This document shows, piece by piece, positions 35,409 through 48,046 of a stretch of 51,056 bases of DNA (positions are counted from its first letter, which is position 1; each line of letters begins with the position of its first letter). The DNA lies in contig JAJEAC010000090.1 in the NCBI GenBank assembly GCA_022824315.1, positions 1-51,056 on the forward strand, read 5' to 3'. This stretch comes from Silicimonas sp. (lineage in GTDB: Bacteria > Pseudomonadota > Alphaproteobacteria > Rhodobacterales > Rhodobacteraceae). Made by a program: the position numbers and the translations under genes. Under the pieces are notes generated by a model, which ran no database searches, was not told where the DNA came from, and was given only the letters and a program-made list of their open reading frames with translations.

Positions 35409-37538
35409 ATGTTCAACGAAGTGACGAAATCGATCCAGTGGGGCGATGATACGCTGACGCTGGAAACAGGCAAGATCGCCCGCCAGGCAGATGGCTCGGT
35501 GGTCGCCACCTACGGCGAAACAACGGTCATGGCAAACGTGACATTCGCCCGGGAACAGCGGGAAGGACAAGACTTCTTTCCACTGACCGTCCACTACAAC
35601 GAGAAATACTACGCCGCCGGCAAGGTGCCCGGCGGGTTCTTCAAGCGCGAGGCGCGACCGACCGAAAAGGAAACGCTGACCTCGCGCCTGATCGACCGTC
35701 CGATTCGGCCGCTGTTCGTCGAGGGATTCAAGAACGAGGTCCTGGTCATCTGCACCGTGCTTTCGCATGACCTCGTCCACGATCCCGACATCGTCGCCAT
35801 GATTGCAGCCTCAGCCGCGCTGACGCTTTCGGGCGCTCCGTTCATGGGCCCGATCGCCGGCTGTCGCGTGGGTTTCGCAAACGGCGAATACGTTCTCAAT
35901 CCCACGGTCGAGAACATGGAAAACCTGCGAAACAATCCCGAGCAGCGCCTCGACCTCGTGGTCGCCGGAACGCGAGAAGCGGTCATGATGGTCGAATCCG
36001 AAGCCTACGAATTGTCGGAAGCCGAGATGCTTGGCGCGGTGACCTTTGCACATGGGCAGATACAGCCCGTCATCGACCTGATCATCGCTCTTGCGGAGGA
36101 AGCCGCCAACGAGCCGTTCGAGTTCACGCCACCTGACATCTCCGGGCTGCTCGCGGCGGTCAAGGCCGCCGGCGAAGGGCAGATGCGTGACGCGTACGCC
36201 ATCCTCGACAAGCAGGAGCGCGTGACCGCGGTTGGCGCGGCAAGGGCCGCAATCAAGGAGAGGCTGGCGGACGAGCAACTTCAGAATCCGAATCTCGGAA
36301 CCGCTCTCAAGAAGCTCGAATCCTCGATTCTCCGTGGCGACGTCGTCACGAACGGACGCCGCATCGATGGGAGGACGACCGACGAAGTCCGCAAGATCGC
36401 CTGCGAGACGGGACTCCTCCCCCGCACCCACGGCTCCGCGCTGTTCACCCGAGGGGAAACGCAGGGGCTCATCGTAACGACGCTGGGCACCGGAGACGAC
36501 GAGCAGATCGTCGACGCCCTGCACGGGAATTTCCGTTCGAACTTCCTGCTGCACTACAACTTCCCGCCCTATTCGGTCGGTGAAGTGGGTCGCGTCGGAC
36601 CGCCCGGACGTCGGGAGATCGGACATGGCAAGCTTGCCTGGCGCGCCCTCCAGGCGGTCCTGCCCAGTGCAACGGACTTCCCCTACACGATCCGCCTCGT
36701 GTCGGAAATCACCGAGTCCAACGGCTCGTCGTCCATGGCAACGGTCTGCGGTTCGTCCCTGTCGATGATGGACGCCGGGGTGCCGGTGAAGGCGGCCGTC
36801 GCTGGCGTGGCCATGGGCCTCGTCCTGGAAGAGGACGGCTCCTACGCCGTCCTGACGGATATCCTGGGCGACGAGGACCACCTTGGCGACATGGACTTCA
36901 AGGTCGCTGGAACCGAAAACGGCATCACGTCGCTGCAGATGGACATCAAGGTGGCGGGGATCACGCCCGAGATCATGGAAAGGGCGCTCGATCAGGCCAA
37001 GGCGGGCCGGATGCACATCCTTGGAGAAATGAACAAGGCCCTGTCGTCGGCGGGTGACTTCAGCATCCACGCTCCGCGCATCGAGACCATGAGCATCCCG
37101 ACGGACAAGATCAGGGAAGTCATCGGGTCCGGCGGCAAGGTGATCCGCGAGATCGTCGAGGTCTCGGGCGCCAAGGTCGACATCAACGACGACGGCGTCA
37201 TCAAGATCGCCTCGCCCGACGGGGAGGCCATCAAGAAGGCTCATGAAATGATCCACGCCATCGTGGCCGAACCGGAAGAAGGCAAGATCTACAAGGGCCG
37301 GGTCGTGAAAATCGTCGACTTCGGGGCCTTCGTGAACTTCTTCGGAAAGCGTGACGGGCTCGTGCATGTCAGCCAGATCGAAAACCGCCGCCTGGGCCAT
37401 CCGTCCGACGTTCTAAAGGAAGGCCAGTCGGTCTACGTGAAGCTCCTGGGCTTCGATGATCGCGGCAAAGTGCGCCTGGCGATGAAGATGGTCGACCAGG
37501 AAACCGGAAAGGAACTGGCGCGCGAAGCAGCGAACTGA
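35409..37538 (+). CDS. pnp: Polyribonucleotide nucleotidyltransferase
   Basis: The 709-residue phosphorolytic 3'-5' exoribonuclease of mRNA decay is complete. It has two RNase PH domains (start [26 protein letters not shown]; second around [14 protein letters not shown] and [18 protein letters not shown]). A KH domain follows ([15 protein letters not shown]), then a C-terminal S1 domain ([20 protein letters not shown]). The ATG at 35409 follows AGGA and matches the usual N-terminus. It is normally the partner of rpsO; here it has its own leader and is separated from rpsO by the catabolic island. Confidence 0.98.
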   Translation: MFNEVTKSIQWGDDTLTLETGKIARQADGSVVATYGETTVMANVTFAREQREGQDFFPLTVHYNEKYYAAGKVPGGFFKREARPTEKETLTSRLIDRPIRPLFVEGFKNEVLVICTVLSHDLVHDPDIVAMIAASAALTLSGAPFMGPIAGCRVGFANGEYVLNPTVENMENLRNNPEQRLDLVVAGTREAVMMVESEAYELSEAEMLGAVTFAHGQIQPVIDLIIALAEEAANEPFEFTPPDISGLLAAVKAAGEGQMRDAYAILDKQERVTAVGAARAAIKERLADEQLQNPNLGTALKKLESSILRGDVVTNGRRIDGRTTDEVRKIACETGLLPRTHGSALFTRGETQGLIVTTLGTGDDEQIVDALHGNFRSNFLLHYNFPPYSVGEVGRVGPPGRREIGHGKLAWRALQAVLPSATDFPYTIRLVSEITESNGSSSMATVCGSSLSMMDAGVPVKAAVAGVAMGLVLEEDGSYAVLTDILGDEDHLGDMDFKVAGTENGITSLQMDIKVAGITPEIMERALDQAKAGRMHILGEMNKALSSAGDFSIHAPRIETMSIPTDKIREVIGSGGKVIREIVEVSGAKVDINDDGVIKIASPDGEAIKKAHEMIHAIVAEPEEGKIYKGRVVKIVDFGAFVNFFGKRDGLVHVSQIENRRLGHPSDVLKEGQSVYVKLLGFDDRGKVRLAMKMVDQETGKELAREAAN

Positions 37539-37551
37539 CGCGCGCCGAAAA

Positions 37552-37584
37552 GGCGGCCGCCCACTGCAAGTCGGGTGGCCGTCC
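37552..37584. terminator. Hairpin between convergent pnp and gyrB
   Basis: GGCGGCCGCCC (37552-37562) pairs with GGGTGGCCGTCC (37573-37584) through 11 base pairs with one bulged T and one G-T pair. It sits just past the pnp stop in the 131-bp convergent gap. There is no strong T-tract on either strand. Confidence 0.45.
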
Positions 37585-37669
37585 GCTCCATCGAACACGC
37601 TGTCAGGGTCGTGTGGACCGTGACGCTACGCTCCAGATGGCGCGGCGTTGCCTCGCGTCCCGAACGCGT

Positions 37670-40814
<3,145 letters not shown>

Positions 40815-40815
40815 G

Positions 40816-42591
40816 TTGCCTGAAGACCAGGCCCTGATTCTCGCCATATTTGTCGTGCTCTTCGCCTTGCTGGCCTGGGGGCGCATCCGGTATGACCTTG
40901 TGGCCTTCGGGGCGCTGGTTCTGGCCGCCATGATCGGACTCGTGCCACGTGAGGAGATGTTCTCCGGCTTCGGGCATTCCGCCGTGGCCGTCATAGCGTT
41001 GGTCCTGGTGGTCTCGCGCGGCCTCATCGGATCTGGCGCCATCGAGAAGCTTGCCGCCAGGCTTCTTGACAGCGAACGCCCCCTGCCGACGCACATCGCC
41101 GTCATGGCTGTCGTCGGTGCGGGGATATCCGCGGTCATAAACAACGTTGCCGCGCTCGCGTTGCTGATGCCGCTTGATTCCGAAACCGCAACGAAAGCCG
41201 GACGCGCCCTCTCCCGATCCCTGATGCCCCTCTCCTTCGCCACGATTCTGGGCGGAATGATCACGCTGATCGGCACGCCTCCCAACATCGTCATTGCCGG
41301 ATATCGCCAGGAAGCGCTTGGCGCACCGTTCGGCATGTTCGACTTTGCGCCTGTCGGACTGGCGGTCGCCGCCGCCGGAATCGCGTTTGTGGCGCTTCTG
41401 GGCTGGCGGCTGCTGCCCCAACGGGACGGTGCTTGGGGCAACGAGCGCGAACTCGGGCAGGGCCGTTACGTCGCGGAACTGCGCGTTGGCGAGAACTTCA
41501 AAGAGACGAACCAGACGGTGGGAGGCTTCTATCCGCTTGCCGACGAGCACGACGTGCACGTGCTCGGGATCGTCCGCGGCGGGCGTCGCCAGCCTGGCTT
41601 TGCGACCAGGCAAGACGTCCGGCCCGGCGACTTCATCGTCGTCGAGGGTGAGCCTGGCGCGATCGAGGCGTTCATGGGCCAAGGCGAGCTTGAGTTTGCG
41701 GGTTCGGAAAAGCACGCCGGAACATTGGCTTCCGGCGGCCTCGTGCTGACCGAGGCCATCGTGCCGGAAGGGGCGCGAATCGCGGGTCGGACGGCGCGCA
41801 GCCTGAAGCTGCTTCACCGGCATGCGGTCACGCTCCTGGGCGTGTCGCGCAACGGCCGACGCTTCCGTGATCGGGTTCGTCTGCTTGCCGTCAGGCCAGG
41901 CGACGTCCTCCTGCTGCTGGGCACGCCGGAACGAAACGCCGCGGCCGCAAACTGGATGGGCGTGCTGCCGCTCGAGGGCCGCGAGACGCCAGTCGTACAG
42001 CGCTCGAAGGCCTGGCTCTCGGTCGGCATTTTCCTTGCCGCCATTGCCTGCGCCGTGACCGGATGGGTGCCCCTGCCGGCCGCCCTTGCCGCAGCGGTGG
42101 TCGGCTTTGTCGCCGTCGGGCTCGTCACGGGCCGCGAGGTCTACGAATCAATCGAGTGGAAGGTCATCGTTCTTCTTGCAAGCCTCGTGCCCCTTGCCGA
42201 ATCGTTCGAGGCGGTCGGCGGGGCAGACTTGATCGCCGGGCAAATCCTGACGGCCACGCAAGGATTCCCGGCTTGGGTCGCACTTGTCGTGCTGATGATC
42301 GTGACCATGACCCTGTCGGATTTTCTGAACAACGTCGCGACGACGCTGATCGCCGCGCCGGTTGCGCTGGGCGTTGCAGCGGCCACGGGAACAAACCCGG
42401 ACGCGTGGCTGATGGCGGTCGCGGTCGCCGCATCGTGCGCGTTCCTTACGCCTGTCGGGCACAAGAACAACACGATCATCCTTGGGCCGGGGGGATATCA
42501 CTTTGGCGACTACTGGCGGATGGGTCTGCCGCTTGAATTCCTGGTCATTGGTGTCGCGGTTCCGATGATCCTGATCGTCTGGCCGCTGTGA
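40816..42591 (+). CDS. SLC13-family permease with two central RCK_C (TrkA-C) domains
   Basis: The 591-residue inner-membrane protein belongs to the DASS/SLC13-type ion transporters. Hydrophobic segments at about 1-190 include SAVINNVAALALLMPL and GTPPNIVIAGY. A cytoplasmic insert (about 200-390) has two TrkA-C-like modules (LGIVRGGRRQPGFATRQDVRPGDFI and LGVSRNGRRFRDRVRLLAVRPGDVL). A second membrane half contains LSDFLNNVATTLIAAP and GHKNNTI. Such proteins carry sulfate, dicarboxylates or other anions; the substrate is unknown. The TTG at 40816 follows the aroQ stop by one base. Confidence 0.9.
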   Translation: MPEDQALILAIFVVLFALLAWGRIRYDLVAFGALVLAAMIGLVPREEMFSGFGHSAVAVIALVLVVSRGLIGSGAIEKLAARLLDSERPLPTHIAVMAVVGAGISAVINNVAALALLMPLDSETATKAGRALSRSLMPLSFATILGGMITLIGTPPNIVIAGYRQEALGAPFGMFDFAPVGLAVAAAGIAFVALLGWRLLPQRDGAWGNERELGQGRYVAELRVGENFKETNQTVGGFYPLADEHDVHVLGIVRGGRRQPGFATRQDVRPGDFIVVEGEPGAIEAFMGQGELEFAGSEKHAGTLASGGLVLTEAIVPEGARIAGRTARSLKLLHRHAVTLLGVSRNGRRFRDRVRLLAVRPGDVLLLLGTPERNAAAANWMGVLPLEGRETPVVQRSKAWLSVGIFLAAIACAVTGWVPLPAALAAAVVGFVAVGLVTGREVYESIEWKVIVLLASLVPLAESFEAVGGADLIAGQILTATQGFPAWVALVVLMIVTMTLSDFLNNVATTLIAAPVALGVAAATGTNPDAWLMAVAVAASCAFLTPVGHKNNTIILGPGGYHFGDYWRMGLPLEFLVIGVAVPMILIVWPL

Positions 42592-42704
42592 CGGCCATGG
42601 AAGCACTCATTCTGCGCTCGCGACGCGTCGGTGCCGCGACCCCGGCATTTCGGTCTCGCTGCCATGCCGACGCGATGCCGCCCTGCATCAAGCGGTCACG
42701 CGCA

Positions 42705-43034
42705 TCAGGACTGACCGCTCGCCCGCTCAATGTACGCCCGAAGCTCTTCTGCCTCGCGCCTTGAGTCACGGAGGCCATCCATGGCCGTGTTCAGCTCGGC
42801 CAAAGCCTGGTTCATCTCGGTCCTGTGGTCCGTCTCACGCTTCGCAAGCAGCTCCTGTGCATTGTCCCGCTCCAATTCGGCCTCGTGCAGCGCCTGCACC
42901 AGCGTTTCCACTTCGTTCATGTCGGAGAGCGTGGACTGCGTGAGCCGCGTGACCAGCCAGCGGGTGAACCAGCCCGCAAGGAATGTCACGAACAGGATGA
43001 CCGCCGTGGCGGCAATGAACTCGTTTCCGCTCAT
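42705..43034 (-). CDS. Small membrane-anchored coiled-coil protein
   Basis: The 109-residue protein has one N-terminal membrane segment (EFIAATAVILFVTFLAGWFTR) followed by a long charged helix with heptad-like spacing (VETLVQALHEAELERDNAQELLAKRE and on). Its start overlaps the stop of the OmpA-family gene by four bases (ATGA), so the pair is co-translated. The arrangement is seen in Rhodobacterales and suggests a partner of the OmpA-family protein in the cell envelope. No function is known to me. Confidence 0.75.
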   Translation of the reverse strand: MSGNEFIAATAVILFVTFLAGWFTRWLVTRLTQSTLSDMNEVETLVQALHEAELERDNAQELLAKRETDHRTEMNQALAELNTAMDGLRDSRREAEELRAYIERASGQS

Positions 43035-44947
43035 TCTGCGCCTCCTCCGTCGCTTGCTTCGATAACTTCATCGTTCAGGTTCTCCGCGTCGGACCCGGAC
43101 GAGTTCGTCTGGTCCTCTGGTCCGCCGATCAGGCGGAACTCGATCCGACGGTTTGCTTCCCGCCCCTCTGCCGTGTCGTTGGTCGCTACGGGCCGGCTTT
43201 CGCCGTAGCCCTTGGCAACCAGGCCGGTACCCAGCACGCGTCGCGCCAGGATCGCATTCAGAACCGCGTCCGCACGCGCCTGGCTTAGCCGCTGGTTCAT
43301 GGTCTCGCGACCTTGGCTGTCGGTGTGGCCGCTGATTTCGACCCTGATTCCTTCGCACTCGCGGAGAACGCCCGCAATTGCATCGATGGTTTCCACGGCA
43401 TCGTCCTCGAACGTGCTGGATGCCGGATTGAACGTGATTTTCTTTTGTTCAGCGGCCTCGTTTACACGCGCCATGCATTCCTCTGGCGTCGGCAAATCAA
43501 TCTGTGGTTCGCTGACTGCAAGATAGGTGACACCGAGTTCGTAGGACGCGCCAACCCCCAACTTGTCCGAAAGAACGCGCGCAATTGCAGACTGCGCACC
43601 CTCGAATGCCGCATTGCCGGAAATCGTGACCTTGTCGACCGTCACGCTTACGACCCCGTTGCTCAGAAACTGCATCGCCTCCAGCGCTGCCAGCGCGCGC
43701 TGCGTCCACCCGCTCGGCAAGTCTTGATCCAGCCTGGTCGCCGAGTGGACGTTATCGCCCCCGAAATGGGCGACGGCAAGGCTCTCGACTGCCGCCCGGG
43801 TCGACTCGCTTCCAAGCTTGCCGCGAATCTGGACATGACCTTCGGGGGACAGAATCGCCATGAATTCCGGCAGCGGGCCCTCTTCGTCCAGCTCGACCTC
43901 CTCGGGCAGAATCGCCTTCAACGAAAAGACCGGCGGGAGGTCTACTTCAAGCTCTGCCGAGACACGTTCGAATCGTGGACGCGGCGTGCCTGCCTCCGCC
44001 GCCAGCGTGACATCGGCATTGGACATGGTGAACGTGCCTCCGCCAAGCTCGGCCACGGCGACGATGCCCGCCACCGCGGCCTCGCCCCATCGGGTCGAGG
44101 GTGTACCGAGTGCCAGGATGCATGTCGCGCCGTCACCAAGTCCCGCGCTTCGGGCCGCTTCGAGGATCGCGTCCCGCGCCGCTTCGCTGTCAGCGGTGCA
44201 GGCATCGAAGCGCGCGCCGCCTCTGTCGATCAGGAACCTTAGCGTGAAGGGCGCAACGACCGGGCGCGGCGCCGAGATGTTCAAGGCAAGCTCCAGGCCC
44301 GTCGGCGCATCCCGTCGCAGCAGCCGTTCCAGCCTCCGCTTGTCGTCGGCATCCTTGGCTACGGCATTGATTGCGACCCGCGACGCCGTGATCGACACTT
44401 TCGAACGTGGCAACGCCGCGAGCGCCTCAACGCCGAATGTCACGGCACGGTACCATCCGTCAGCCGGTTCGAAGTCAACGAGCCCAAGCAGGTCCGAGAC
44501 AGGCGCGTCGTCCACGTGTTCCCGGATCGTCGACACGACGCTTTCGACATCCATGGAAGACGGCACAAGGCCGGCAAGCGAAACGCCGCCATCGTGCCGC
44601 AGGATCTCGATCGAGAACTCGGGAGGCTGGATTGCCACCGGGTTGACAACTTCCATGCGGTCCGTGATGCGCGCGGAACTTGCGGCGCGGCCTGCCGTGG
44701 AAAGCGCGGCAAATCGCGTCGCGTCGTCCGGGGCAACGCCACTCAAGACGACGTGCAGGCCATCGACCTGGACAACTGTCCACGCATGGCCCGATTGCGA
44801 CAGCCCGGCGTCGATGCTCCGCAGAGTCCGTGCCTCGACAAGATTTCTTGTCCAGACCGCTGCCGCAAGACACAGACCTGCTCCCGCAACCAACGCCAGC
44901 AGATGCGGAATGGCGCACAGGCGAGAGACGATCCGCCGGAAGGTCAT
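43031..44947 (-). CDS. OmpA-family envelope protein with BON-like repeats
   Basis: The 638-residue protein has an N-terminal membrane or signal segment (PHLLALVAGAGLCLAAAVW), a long region with repeated BON-like modules (for example VQVDGLHVVLSGVAPDDATR and VEILRHDGGVSLAGLVPSSMD-type units), and a C-terminal OmpA peptidoglycan-binding domain (ISGHTDSQGRETMNQRLSQARADAV, then GYGESRPVATNDTAEGREANRRIE). It should link membrane and cell wall. AAGGAA precedes the ATG. It is followed by, and overlaps, the small coiled-coil gene. A palindrome lies 28-45 bp before the start. Confidence 0.9.
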   Translation of the reverse strand: MTFRRIVSRLCAIPHLLALVAGAGLCLAAAVWTRNLVEARTLRSIDAGLSQSGHAWTVVQVDGLHVVLSGVAPDDATRFAALSTAGRAASSARITDRMEVVNPVAIQPPEFSIEILRHDGGVSLAGLVPSSMDVESVVSTIREHVDDAPVSDLLGLVDFEPADGWYRAVTFGVEALAALPRSKVSITASRVAINAVAKDADDKRRLERLLRRDAPTGLELALNISAPRPVVAPFTLRFLIDRGGARFDACTADSEAARDAILEAARSAGLGDGATCILALGTPSTRWGEAAVAGIVAVAELGGGTFTMSNADVTLAAEAGTPRPRFERVSAELEVDLPPVFSLKAILPEEVELDEEGPLPEFMAILSPEGHVQIRGKLGSESTRAAVESLAVAHFGGDNVHSATRLDQDLPSGWTQRALAALEAMQFLSNGVVSVTVDKVTISGNAAFEGAQSAIARVLSDKLGVGASYELGVTYLAVSEPQIDLPTPEECMARVNEAAEQKKITFNPASSTFEDDAVETIDAIAGVLRECEGIRVEISGHTDSQGRETMNQRLSQARADAVLNAILARRVLGTGLVAKGYGESRPVATNDTAEGREANRRIEFRLIGGPEDQTNSSGSDAENLNDEVIEASDGGGAE

Positions 44948-45270
44948 GGTTCCTTGTAGCGGGAATTAAATACGAAAGTCACATCGTGACTTCGCATTGA
45001 TTTCACGGGTCATTGAAGTGGCCAACGCCAACGCTACTCGCCGTGCAGATGCGCCAATCCCGGACGCCTCGTCATGTTTGCCCCTTCAGCGGAGCGGTTC
45101 AGCAGGGCTGTGGCACTCCAACTCTGTTGCTGAGATCGGCAAGGCAATGCCGCGCCCTCATGCGCGATCTTCTTGCCACGTTTCCATCGTGACCGCAACG
45201 CCAGAATCAAAACATCCGACTTTCGCATATGATCCCCCTTGTAATCTTCGGCTCCATCTCGCGCAATCGA
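44948..45270. other. 323-bp intergenic region between OmpA-family gene and ubiA
   Basis: No gene is seen. The left part holds the OmpA-gene promoter and the palindrome at 44976-44992. The remainder, up to the ubiA stop, is unassigned; a 31-bp stretch at 45043-45073 resembles 50641-50671 (24 of 31 positions), which may be chance. Confidence 0.5.
44976..44992. promoter_or_regulatory. Palindrome upstream of the OmpA-family gene
   Basis: AAGTCAC-ATC-GTGACTT is a perfect 7-bp-arm inverted repeat centred about 37 bp before the start codon, next to the AT-rich TATTTAATT that could serve as a -10 on the minus strand. It fits an operator overlapping the promoter; the factor is unknown. Confidence 0.4.
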
Positions 45271-46227
45271 TCAAAGGAACGTTGCCACGCACAGGAAGAG
45301 CACCGGAATCAGCCCTGCATCGCGATTTGCCCGAAAGAGCTTCAGGCATCGCTCAGGATTGCCGACTTCCAGCCGGGCGACTTGCCAAACCAGATGCAGT
45401 CCAAACGCGAGCGTTCCGGCCAGCACGAATCCCGGCTGCAGAATGCCTTCATCAAGCCGGGCGGAGCCGACGAGGCCAATGCCGAGAATGGCAGTTGACG
45501 CGACAAGGAAGCGATTCAGCCAGCGTCTTGTCTCAGCGCCAAAAAGCCGCGCCGTCGACTTCACGCCGACAACTGCATCATCTCTCCGGTCTTGCAAGGC
45601 ATAGATGGTGTCATAGAACAGGGTCCAGGCAATTCCGGCGACGTAGATTGCCAAAGCCGGCCATGCGAGCGTCCCCGTTACCGCCGCCCAGGCAAGAAGC
45701 GCGCCCCAGTTAAAGGCCAGTCCCAGAAATACCTGCGGCCACCAGGTAAACCGCTTGGCAAACGGATAGATCACCACCAGGACAATCGACGCCAGACCCA
45801 AGAGGACGGCCGCACTCCCGAATGTCAGGAGGACCAGCAACGCCGCCAGCGCCTGCACGGTCATCCAGGCTGCTGCCCGGGTCACGGAGATCTGTCCCGA
45901 AGGAATTGGCCGCGAACGGGTGCGCTCCACTTCGGCATCGAACTTGCGGTCAGCAATGTCGTTCCACGTGCATCCGGCCCCCCGCATCAACCATGCCCCG
46001 ATGGCGCACCCGATTCCGATCCAGGCATGCTGCAGGATCTGCGTTCCCTGATGCAGTGATGCCGCGCCAAGTCCCCACCAGCAGGGCAACAGGAGAAGCC
46101 AGGTTCCAATTGGCCGATCCGCCCTGCTGAGCCGCAGGTAAGGGCGCGTTTCCAACGGCGCCCAGCGATCAACCCAGTTGCCCGGAACCGCATCGGCCAC
46201 TTGTCCGTCTGGTGGTCCTTCGGTCAT
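45271..46227 (-). CDS. ubiA: 4-hydroxybenzoate polyprenyltransferase
   Basis: The 318-residue integral membrane enzyme attaches the polyprenyl chain to 4-hydroxybenzoate in ubiquinone synthesis. The two aspartate-rich motifs for the prenyl diphosphate and magnesium are CTWNDIADRKFDAEVERTRSRP and YDTIYALQDRRDDAVVG. About eight hydrophobic segments are present. The ATG at 46227 follows GGGAG by 3 nt; the frame continues upstream antisense to rsmE and is not coding. The start codons of ubiA and divergent rsmE are only 12 bp apart, so their promoters must overlap each other's coding sequence. Confidence 0.95.
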   Translation of the reverse strand: MTEGPPDGQVADAVPGNWVDRWAPLETRPYLRLSRADRPIGTWLLLLPCWWGLGAASLHQGTQILQHAWIGIGCAIGAWLMRGAGCTWNDIADRKFDAEVERTRSRPIPSGQISVTRAAAWMTVQALAALLVLLTFGSAAVLLGLASIVLVVIYPFAKRFTWWPQVFLGLAFNWGALLAWAAVTGTLAWPALAIYVAGIAWTLFYDTIYALQDRRDDAVVGVKSTARLFGAETRRWLNRFLVASTAILGIGLVGSARLDEGILQPGFVLAGTLAFGLHLVWQVARLEVGNPERCLKLFRANRDAGLIPVLFLCVATFL

Positions 46228-46239
46228 ATGCTCCCTGCC

Positions 46240-46962
46240 ATGAAGCGCACGAAAGTCAGGATATATGTAGAGCACCCGCTGGGCGAGGGACAATCGATCG
46301 CGCTTGCGCGTGACCAGGCACGTTACCTGTTTTCGGTCATGCGTCTCGCGGTCGGCGATCTTGTCGCCGTCTTCAACGGCAGTGACGGTGAGTGGGAGGC
46401 GGAAATCGCAAGCGCCGGGAAACGGGGCGGGGTCCTCACGTGTCGCGTTCAAAGCGCCGCCCAGCGGAATCCGCCCGACCTTTGGCTCCTCTTTGCACCG
46501 ATCAAGAAGGCCCGCACGGACTTTATTGTGGAAAAGGCCGCGGAAATGGGCGCGGCCCGCATCATGCCGGTCCGAACCGAGTTCACCGTCGCCGAGAGGA
46601 TTCGGAGAGATCGGCTTCAAGTCCATGCCATTGAAGCGGCAAAGCAATGCGGGGAAACCAGCGTGGCCCGTGTCGACGAGATGTCGGCGCTCGCACGAAT
46701 CCTGGAAACATGGCCCGCGGACCGCAAGTTGATGTTCTGCGACGAGATGTTCGCGGGCAAGGGAGCCACGCTTTCGGGACCGTCTGGCCCTTGGGCCATC
46801 CTGATTGGCCCGGAAGGCGGATTCTCCGAGGCGGAACGCCGCATGATCGGCGCGATGCCGCAGGTGGTTTCCGTCTCGCTCGGACCACGCGTGCTGCGCG
46901 CAGACACGGCTGCAGTCGCGGCAATGACGCTCTGGCAATCAAGCCTGGGCGACTGGACGTGA
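46240..46962 (+). CDS. rsmE: 16S rRNA (uracil(1498)-N3)-methyltransferase
   Basis: The 240-residue SPOUT enzyme methylates U1498 of 16S rRNA. The N-terminal PUA-like part (VRIYVEHPLGEGQSIALARDQARYLFSVMRL) is followed by the SPOUT domain with KKARTDFIVEKAAEMG, FTVAERIR, the AdoMet knot AILIGPEGGFSEAE and SLGPRVLRADTA. I chose ATG 46240 (MKRTKVRIYV) by family length; ATG 46228 adds four residues and forms the CATATG shared with the ubiA start. No ribosome site precedes either, so a leaderless mRNA is possible. Confidence 0.94.
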   Translation: MKRTKVRIYVEHPLGEGQSIALARDQARYLFSVMRLAVGDLVAVFNGSDGEWEAEIASAGKRGGVLTCRVQSAAQRNPPDLWLLFAPIKKARTDFIVEKAAEMGAARIMPVRTEFTVAERIRRDRLQVHAIEAAKQCGETSVARVDEMSALARILETWPADRKLMFCDEMFAGKGATLSGPSGPWAILIGPEGGFSEAERRMIGAMPQVVSVSLGPRVLRADTAAVAAMTLWQSSLGDWT

Positions 46963-47462
46963 CGCGGATCCGATTCCGCATTGACATGTTGGCAATGGCC
47001 GCTGCCGGCATTGAATGACAAGGGACTTGCAAAGAGAGGATTGCACCTTTCCATGTTCCGCTCTCGCGGCACGACGTTGTGCATTGGCAAAGACGCTGAA
47101 GGCATGGAATCGTTGCCGTGGCAACAGGCGTCGGGGACTGGCGCAGCTGGACGGCGAGAGGCGTTTGCATTGGCAACCTCACTGACCCGTCAACATCGCG
47201 ACGTTGTGCATTGGCATGGCGACGTTTGGGCGGTCGAAAGATCGAGCAGGGCGAAAGCCGATCTGCGTCCCGCGTGATGTTCCACACGAAAGTCCGATGA
47301 TGGTTGGGCGCTTCCCGTGCACCAACCTTTCTTTGCAACCCCCATTGACATCCTGTCCGGCCTTGACCGTTCCGGGACTGGACCCTGCGCGGAAATTCGG
47401 GGACGCTTGTTCCGGAAACTGTCGGAGCGCTGGCGAAACCGGCATTTGAGAGGAGGCATCCC
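46963..47462. other. 500-bp intergenic region with short direct repeats
   Basis: No gene is recognised between rsmE and the next small gene. The left half contains the repeats listed separately (47072-47216) and a palindrome GTTGCC-GT-GGCAAC at 47112-47125. The right half has no feature I can name apart from the ribosome site AGGAGG just before 47463. Confidence 0.55.
47072..47216. repeat. Short direct repeats CGACGTTGTGCATTGGCA
   Basis: The 18-mer CGACGTTGTGCATTGGCA occurs exactly at 47072-47089 and 47199-47216. A third partial copy, GCATTGGCAA, lies at 47167-47176, and a related TGTTGGCAATGG at about 46987. The palindrome GTTGCC-GT-GGCAAC at 47112-47125 lies between. Repeated identical motifs in a non-coding gap could be binding sites or remnants of a repeat element. 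Confidence 0.6.
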
Positions 47463-47990
47463 GTGAGCATGATCCGTCCAGAGGCGAGGGCCTTCCTGTA
47501 CAGGTGGCAGGAAGCGATTCTCTCGGGCATTGTCCTGCTCGGTTCACTTCAGGCGGCCGCCCTGACGACCGGTCTGGTTCGGGGCCTGTCCTATGCGGCG
47601 GCGCTCGTATGCGCGGCACTGTTCATCGAGGGCGTGCGGAGAGCGCGCCGTCCCCACCGCAACACTGGCGCAGGCAGGGTCGAGGTCGACGAGCGCCAGA
47701 TCACGCATTTCAGTTCGCTTGGCGGAGGAGCGATTTCGATCGACGATCTCGTCCGGGTCAAGGTGCGCGCCGGCAACCGGAACTCCGCCGGTCCGGACTT
47801 CTTCTGGGAATTCACCGACATTCACGGACAACGCCTTACGATTTCCGGGGACGTGGGTAACGGGGCGGCGCTCTTTGACGCCCTCACCGCGCTGCCCGGC
47901 GCAGACCTTGAGGCTGCCATCCGCGTTTCGGGTCCGGATGCGGGCGGGGAGCAGATCGTTTGGGAAGCCGCCGCAAAGAGGCCGGATTGA
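47463..47990 (+). CDS. Conserved hypothetical membrane protein
   Basis: The 175-residue protein has two hydrophobic segments (about 18-36 and 41-57) and a C-terminal soluble domain (RVEVDERQITHFSSLGGGAISIDDLVRVKV, then SGPDAGGEQIVWEAAAK) that looks like a small beta-rich PH-like domain. I do not recognise a named family. The GTG start follows AGGAGG by 6 nt. It precedes gshA by 56 bp on the same strand and may share its transcript. Confidence 0.8.
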   Translation: MSMIRPEARAFLYRWQEAILSGIVLLGSLQAAALTTGLVRGLSYAAALVCAALFIEGVRRARRPHRNTGAGRVEVDERQITHFSSLGGGAISIDDLVRVKVRAGNRNSAGPDFFWEFTDIHGQRLTISGDVGNGAALFDALTALPGADLEAAIRVSGPDAGGEQIVWEAAAKRPD

Positions 47991-48046
47991 CACAGGCGCG
48001 AATTCGGGCAAGTCAGCAGCCCTGACTTGTCGACGTGAGCAACGCA

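Noticed and set aside
45043..45073. 31-bp similarity to 50641-50671 suggesting another dispersed repeat
   Set aside because: Only 24 of 31 positions match and the flanks do not align; this could be chance in a 51-kb window. A genome-wide BLASTN would decide.
45271..46938. 555-codon frame fusing ubiA to an upstream domain
   Set aside because: The upstream part is exactly antisense to rsmE, whose coding is well supported; UbiA family proteins start at MTEGPPDG (46227) with normal length.
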